DNA of 64,000 nt from Mucilaginibacter sp. JRF (GTDB taxonomy: Bacteria; Bacteroidota; Bacteroidia; Sphingobacteriales; Sphingobacteriaceae), in NCBI RefSeq assembly GCF_015223065.1, contig NZ_JADFBY010000002.1, positions 434,001-498,000 of the forward strand, read 5' to 3'. Under the pieces are notes generated by a model that saw nothing but the letters and a program-made list of their open reading frames with translations, ran no database searches and was not told where the DNA came from. Below are positions 61,696 to 64,000 of this stretch, piece after piece. Each line of letters opens with the position of its first letter. Positions within the stretch are counted from its first letter, which is position 1. The position numbers and the translations under genes are program-made.

Positions 61696-64000
61696 ATGCT
61701 CGATCACGGACTTCGGGAATTAAGGGAGGCGTTAACAGGCGAATTGTACACCGACGAACTAATGCGTGTACTCTACGCCACGGATGCCTCCGCCTACTCC
61801 GAAATGCCGCTGGCCGTAGCTATGCCCCGGGATGAGGGTGATCTGAAAAAGCTGATCGCCTTTGCCCATAATTATAAAACCTCACTTATACCCCGCACCG
61901 CCGGTACCTCATTAGCCGGGCAGGTTGTAGGCAAGGGTGTGGTAGTTGATGTATCAAAACATTTTACAGAGATAATTGAAGTAAATACCGCCGAAAAGTG
62001 GGTGCGTGTACAGCCCGGCGTAGTGCGCGATGAACTGAACCGCTACCTGCGCCCTTACGGTTTATACTTCGGCCCCGAAACTTCGACGGCCAACCGCGCC
62101 ATGATAGGCGGCATGGTGGGCAACAATGCCTGTGGTTCCAATTCGCTGGTGTATGGCAGCACGCGCGATCATACATTGGAGGTTAAAGCCTTATTGAGCG
62201 ATGGCAGCGAAGCGGTTTTCAGATCGATGAATTTTGAGGAGTTCATTGCCATGGGCGAGGGTGACACGCTCGAAGCATCGTTATACCGAACCATCAGGCA
62301 ACAGCTTGGCGATTGGGAAGCGCAGCAGGAGATACGCCGCGAATTCCCGAAAGCCAGTATTAATCGTCGCAACACAGGCTACGCTGTTGATGTGCTGCTG
62401 AACAGTAACCCATTTACTGCCGATGGCGATGATTTTAATTTTTGTAAGCTGATATGTGGCTCCGAGGGTACGCTGGCTTTTATCACCGAGATAAAGCTGA
62501 ACCTGGAAGAACTACCTCCACAAATAACCGGGCTGCTTTGTGTGCATTGCCCATCTGTTGACGCGGCCTTGCATGCCAACATTATCGCCCTTAAATATCA
62601 ACCACGCTCGTGCGAGTTGATAGATCATTATATACTGGATTGTACGCTCGATAATCCATCCCAAGCACTTAACCGATTTTTTGTACAAGGCAGCCCCAAG
62701 GCTATTTTGGTGGTTGAATTATCGGCACAAAATTATGATGAACTGAATGCCATTGCCGCCGGGCTGGAGGCTGAATTGCGGCAGGGTGGTTTGGGCTATC
62801 ATTTCCCGTTATTAACGGGTGCTAAGCAAAATTCGGTATGGTCGTTACGCAAGGCGGGGCTTGGCCTGCTAAGCAACCTGCCCGGTGATGAAAAGGCCGT
62901 GGCCGTTATTGAAGATACCGCCGTTGATGCCGCCGACCTGCCCGCTTACATAGCCGAATTTAATGAGATATTAGAGAAGCACGGTCTGTACAGCGTTTAC
63001 TATGCCCACGCCGGATCGGGGGAGTTGCATTTGCGACCGATGCTGAACTTAAAGACCGCTGAGGGCGTGCGGAAATTCCGCATTGTAGCGCAGGAAATAG
63101 CCGGACTGGTTAAGAAATATCGTGGCTCGCTAAGCGGCGAGCATGGCGATGGACGCCTGCGTGGCGAATTCATTCCGCAAATGATAGGGGAGAAGAATTA
63201 TAGCCTGCTGCAAGCCATCAAACAAACCTGGGACCCACAGGGCATCTTTAATCCCGGCAAAATAACCGGTACGCCACCAATGGATGAGTACCTGCGTTAC
63301 AAACCCGGTCAGCAGGTGCCGCATATTGAAACCGTGTTCCGTTTTCGCGGGCAAAATATATTACAGCATGCCGAGCAGTGCAATGGCTCGGGCGATTGCC
63401 GTAAATCGCCGCAGGCGGGCGGTACCATGTGTCCATCGTACATGGCCACCCGTAACGAGCAGGATACCACCCGTGCCCGTGCCAATACGCTGCGCCATTA
63501 CCTCACCAATTCGGCCAAGCTGAACCGTTTTGATCATCCCGAAATAAAGGAGGTGATGGATTTGTGCCTGAGCTGCAAGGGCTGCCGCTCGGAGTGCCCG
63601 TCAAGCGTGGATATGGCCAAGCTGAAAGCCGAATTTTTGCAGCATTATTATGATGCCAACGGCACACCCATGCAGGCTAAGCTGATAGCCGCGTTGCCCC
63701 GGCTCAATAAGTTGGGCATGGCCTGGCCGGGCTTATACAATTTCTTTACGGCTGATAATGCTATCGGTAACACACTCAAAAATAGCCTCGGCTTTTCGGC
63801 AAAACGTACTCTGCCCTGTCTTGCCCCGCAAACCTTGCGGCACTGGCATAAAAAGCAGCGTGATGGAAAGCAGAACGGCAAGCGTGTTTACTTCTTCTGC
63901 GATGAATTTACCAACTATAATGATGTAAGTATCGGCCAAAAGGCTATTCAATTATTACAGGCGCTGGGTTACGAGGTTATCATTCCGCAACATCTGGAAA
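61696..64000 (+). CDS. FAD-linked oxidase with Fe-S domain, D-2-hydroxyglutarate dehydrogenase type (partial)
   Basis: A large flavoprotein open to the window end: 768 codons are visible and the true stop lies beyond. The ATG at 61696 is four bases after the ALDH stop, preceded by AGGGA. An FAD-binding PCMH domain lies at about 40-220 (PRTAGTSLAGQ, GPETSTANRAMIGGMVGNN). An FAD-oxidase C-terminal domain follows (SGELHLRPMLN, SGEHGDGRLRGEF), then ferredoxin-like Fe-S motifs with Cys in CNGSGDCR and in CLSCKGCRSECPSS, then the start of a CCG domain. This layout matches YdiJ/D2HGDH proteins. After HglS it would oxidise D-2-hydroxyglutarate to 2-oxoglutarate. Confidence 0.92.
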   Translation, partial: MLDHGLRELREALTGELYTDELMRVLYATDASAYSEMPLAVAMPRDEGDLKKLIAFAHNYKTSLIPRTAGTSLAGQVVGKGVVVDVSKHFTEIIEVNTAEKWVRVQPGVVRDELNRYLRPYGLYFGPETSTANRAMIGGMVGNNACGSNSLVYGSTRDHTLEVKALLSDGSEAVFRSMNFEEFIAMGEGDTLEASLYRTIRQQLGDWEAQQEIRREFPKASINRRNTGYAVDVLLNSNPFTADGDDFNFCKLICGSEGTLAFITEIKLNLEELPPQITGLLCVHCPSVDAALHANIIALKYQPRSCELIDHYILDCTLDNPSQALNRFFVQGSPKAILVVELSAQNYDELNAIAAGLEAELRQGGLGYHFPLLTGAKQNSVWSLRKAGLGLLSNLPGDEKAVAVIEDTAVDAADLPAYIAEFNEILEKHGLYSVYYAHAGSGELHLRPMLNLKTAEGVRKFRIVAQEIAGLVKKYRGSLSGEHGDGRLRGEFIPQMIGEKNYSLLQAIKQTWDPQGIFNPGKITGTPPMDEYLRYKPGQQVPHIETVFRFRGQNILQHAEQCNGSGDCRKSPQAGGTMCPSYMATRNEQDTTRARANTLRHYLTNSAKLNRFDHPEIKEVMDLCLSCKGCRSECPSSVDMAKLKAEFLQHYYDANGTPMQAKLIAALPRLNKLGMAWPGLYNFFTADNAIGNTLKNSLGFSAKRTLPCLAPQTLRHWHKKQRDGKQNGKRVYFFCDEFTNYNDVSIGQKAIQLLQALGYEVIIPQHLE

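Noticed and set aside
1..64000. CRISPR arrays, tRNA or rRNA genes, prophage and insertion sequences
   Set aside because: I looked for regularly spaced repeats, tRNA-like cloverleaf ends and transposase or integrase motifs and found none. A dedicated scan could still detect a diverged tRNA.

Overview
The window looks like a chromosomal segment of a Bacteroidota bacterium of the Sphingobacteriaceae type, Mucilaginibacter-like by inference. The signs are TonB-dependent receptors with carboxypeptidase-regulatory-like N-termini, lipoproteins ending their signal in Cys followed by Lys-Lys or Ser, a CheB-CheR-PAS-kinase fusion, a LytTR regulator, a DUF6660-TonB receptor pair, a kdp operon with a split KdpD, and TANNTTTG-type -7 promoter elements. 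No rRNA, tRNA, CRISPR array, phage or transposase gene was recognised.

Region 1 (1-20.9 kb, AT-rich) is dominated by signalling and surface lipoproteins. It holds a truncated NarL-type kinase, the CheB/CheR kinase, a bestrophin-like channel, three NHL-propeller lipoproteins whose lipid-anchor Cys is residue 24 in each, a secreted HSL-type esterase, a Thr/Pro/Ser-rich secreted protein, a LytTR regulator with a nearby membrane kinase, a diadenylate-cyclase-domain (DACNV-type) protein, and a LOV-domain (blue-light) histidine kinase that overlaps a CheY-like receiver. The third NHL lipoprotein appears to carry a one-base deletion near its end.

Region 2 (20.9-29.4 kb) is an iron/metal uptake zone. 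A TonB receptor, a DUF4374 lipoprotein and a PepSY membrane protein lie in the order of the Bacteroides xenosiderophore system XusABC. They are followed by a convergent methyltransferase, a second TonB receptor and a Cys-rich DUF6660 protein. Two palindromes of the form TTTARA-N5-TCTAAA sit on the promoters of the first receptor and of the methyltransferase.

Region 3 (29.5-38.5 kb) is a high-affinity potassium module: a small membrane ORF, kdpF, kdpA, kdpB, kdpC, an OmpL-like porin, a KdpD N-terminal protein and a separate HAMP-PAS histidine kinase. No KdpE is encoded nearby. A terminator-like hairpin lies ahead of the operon, and palindromic repeats lie in the kdpA-kdpB and kdpB-kdpC gaps.

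Region 4 (38.7-42.6 kb) is a small accessory islet. It contains a lipoprotein gene, a degenerate copy of that gene's 3' end, a Shedu (SduA/DUF4263)-like nuclease gene that is AT-rich, and three copies of a REP-like 30-bp repeat, two of them exact and inverted around the nuclease.

Region 5 (42.7-59 kb) is carbohydrate and envelope related: a GH28-like beta-helix protein, a lipoprotein glycosidase, a tight cassette for a cell-surface glycan (FAD oxidoreductase, glycosyltransferase, NAD-dependent epimerase, PIG-L deacetylase, priming sugar transferase, convergent glycosyltransferase), a GH43-like enzyme, DUF808, Crp/Fnr plus RidA, and a tandem pair of secreted alpha/beta hydrolases.

Region 6 (59.2-64 kb) is an operon that fits the end of lysine catabolism: DUF1338 2-oxoadipate dioxygenase/decarboxylase (HglS), alpha-aminoadipic semialdehyde dehydrogenase (ALDH7), and an FAD/Fe-S D-2-hydroxyglutarate dehydrogenase-type oxidase that runs off the window.
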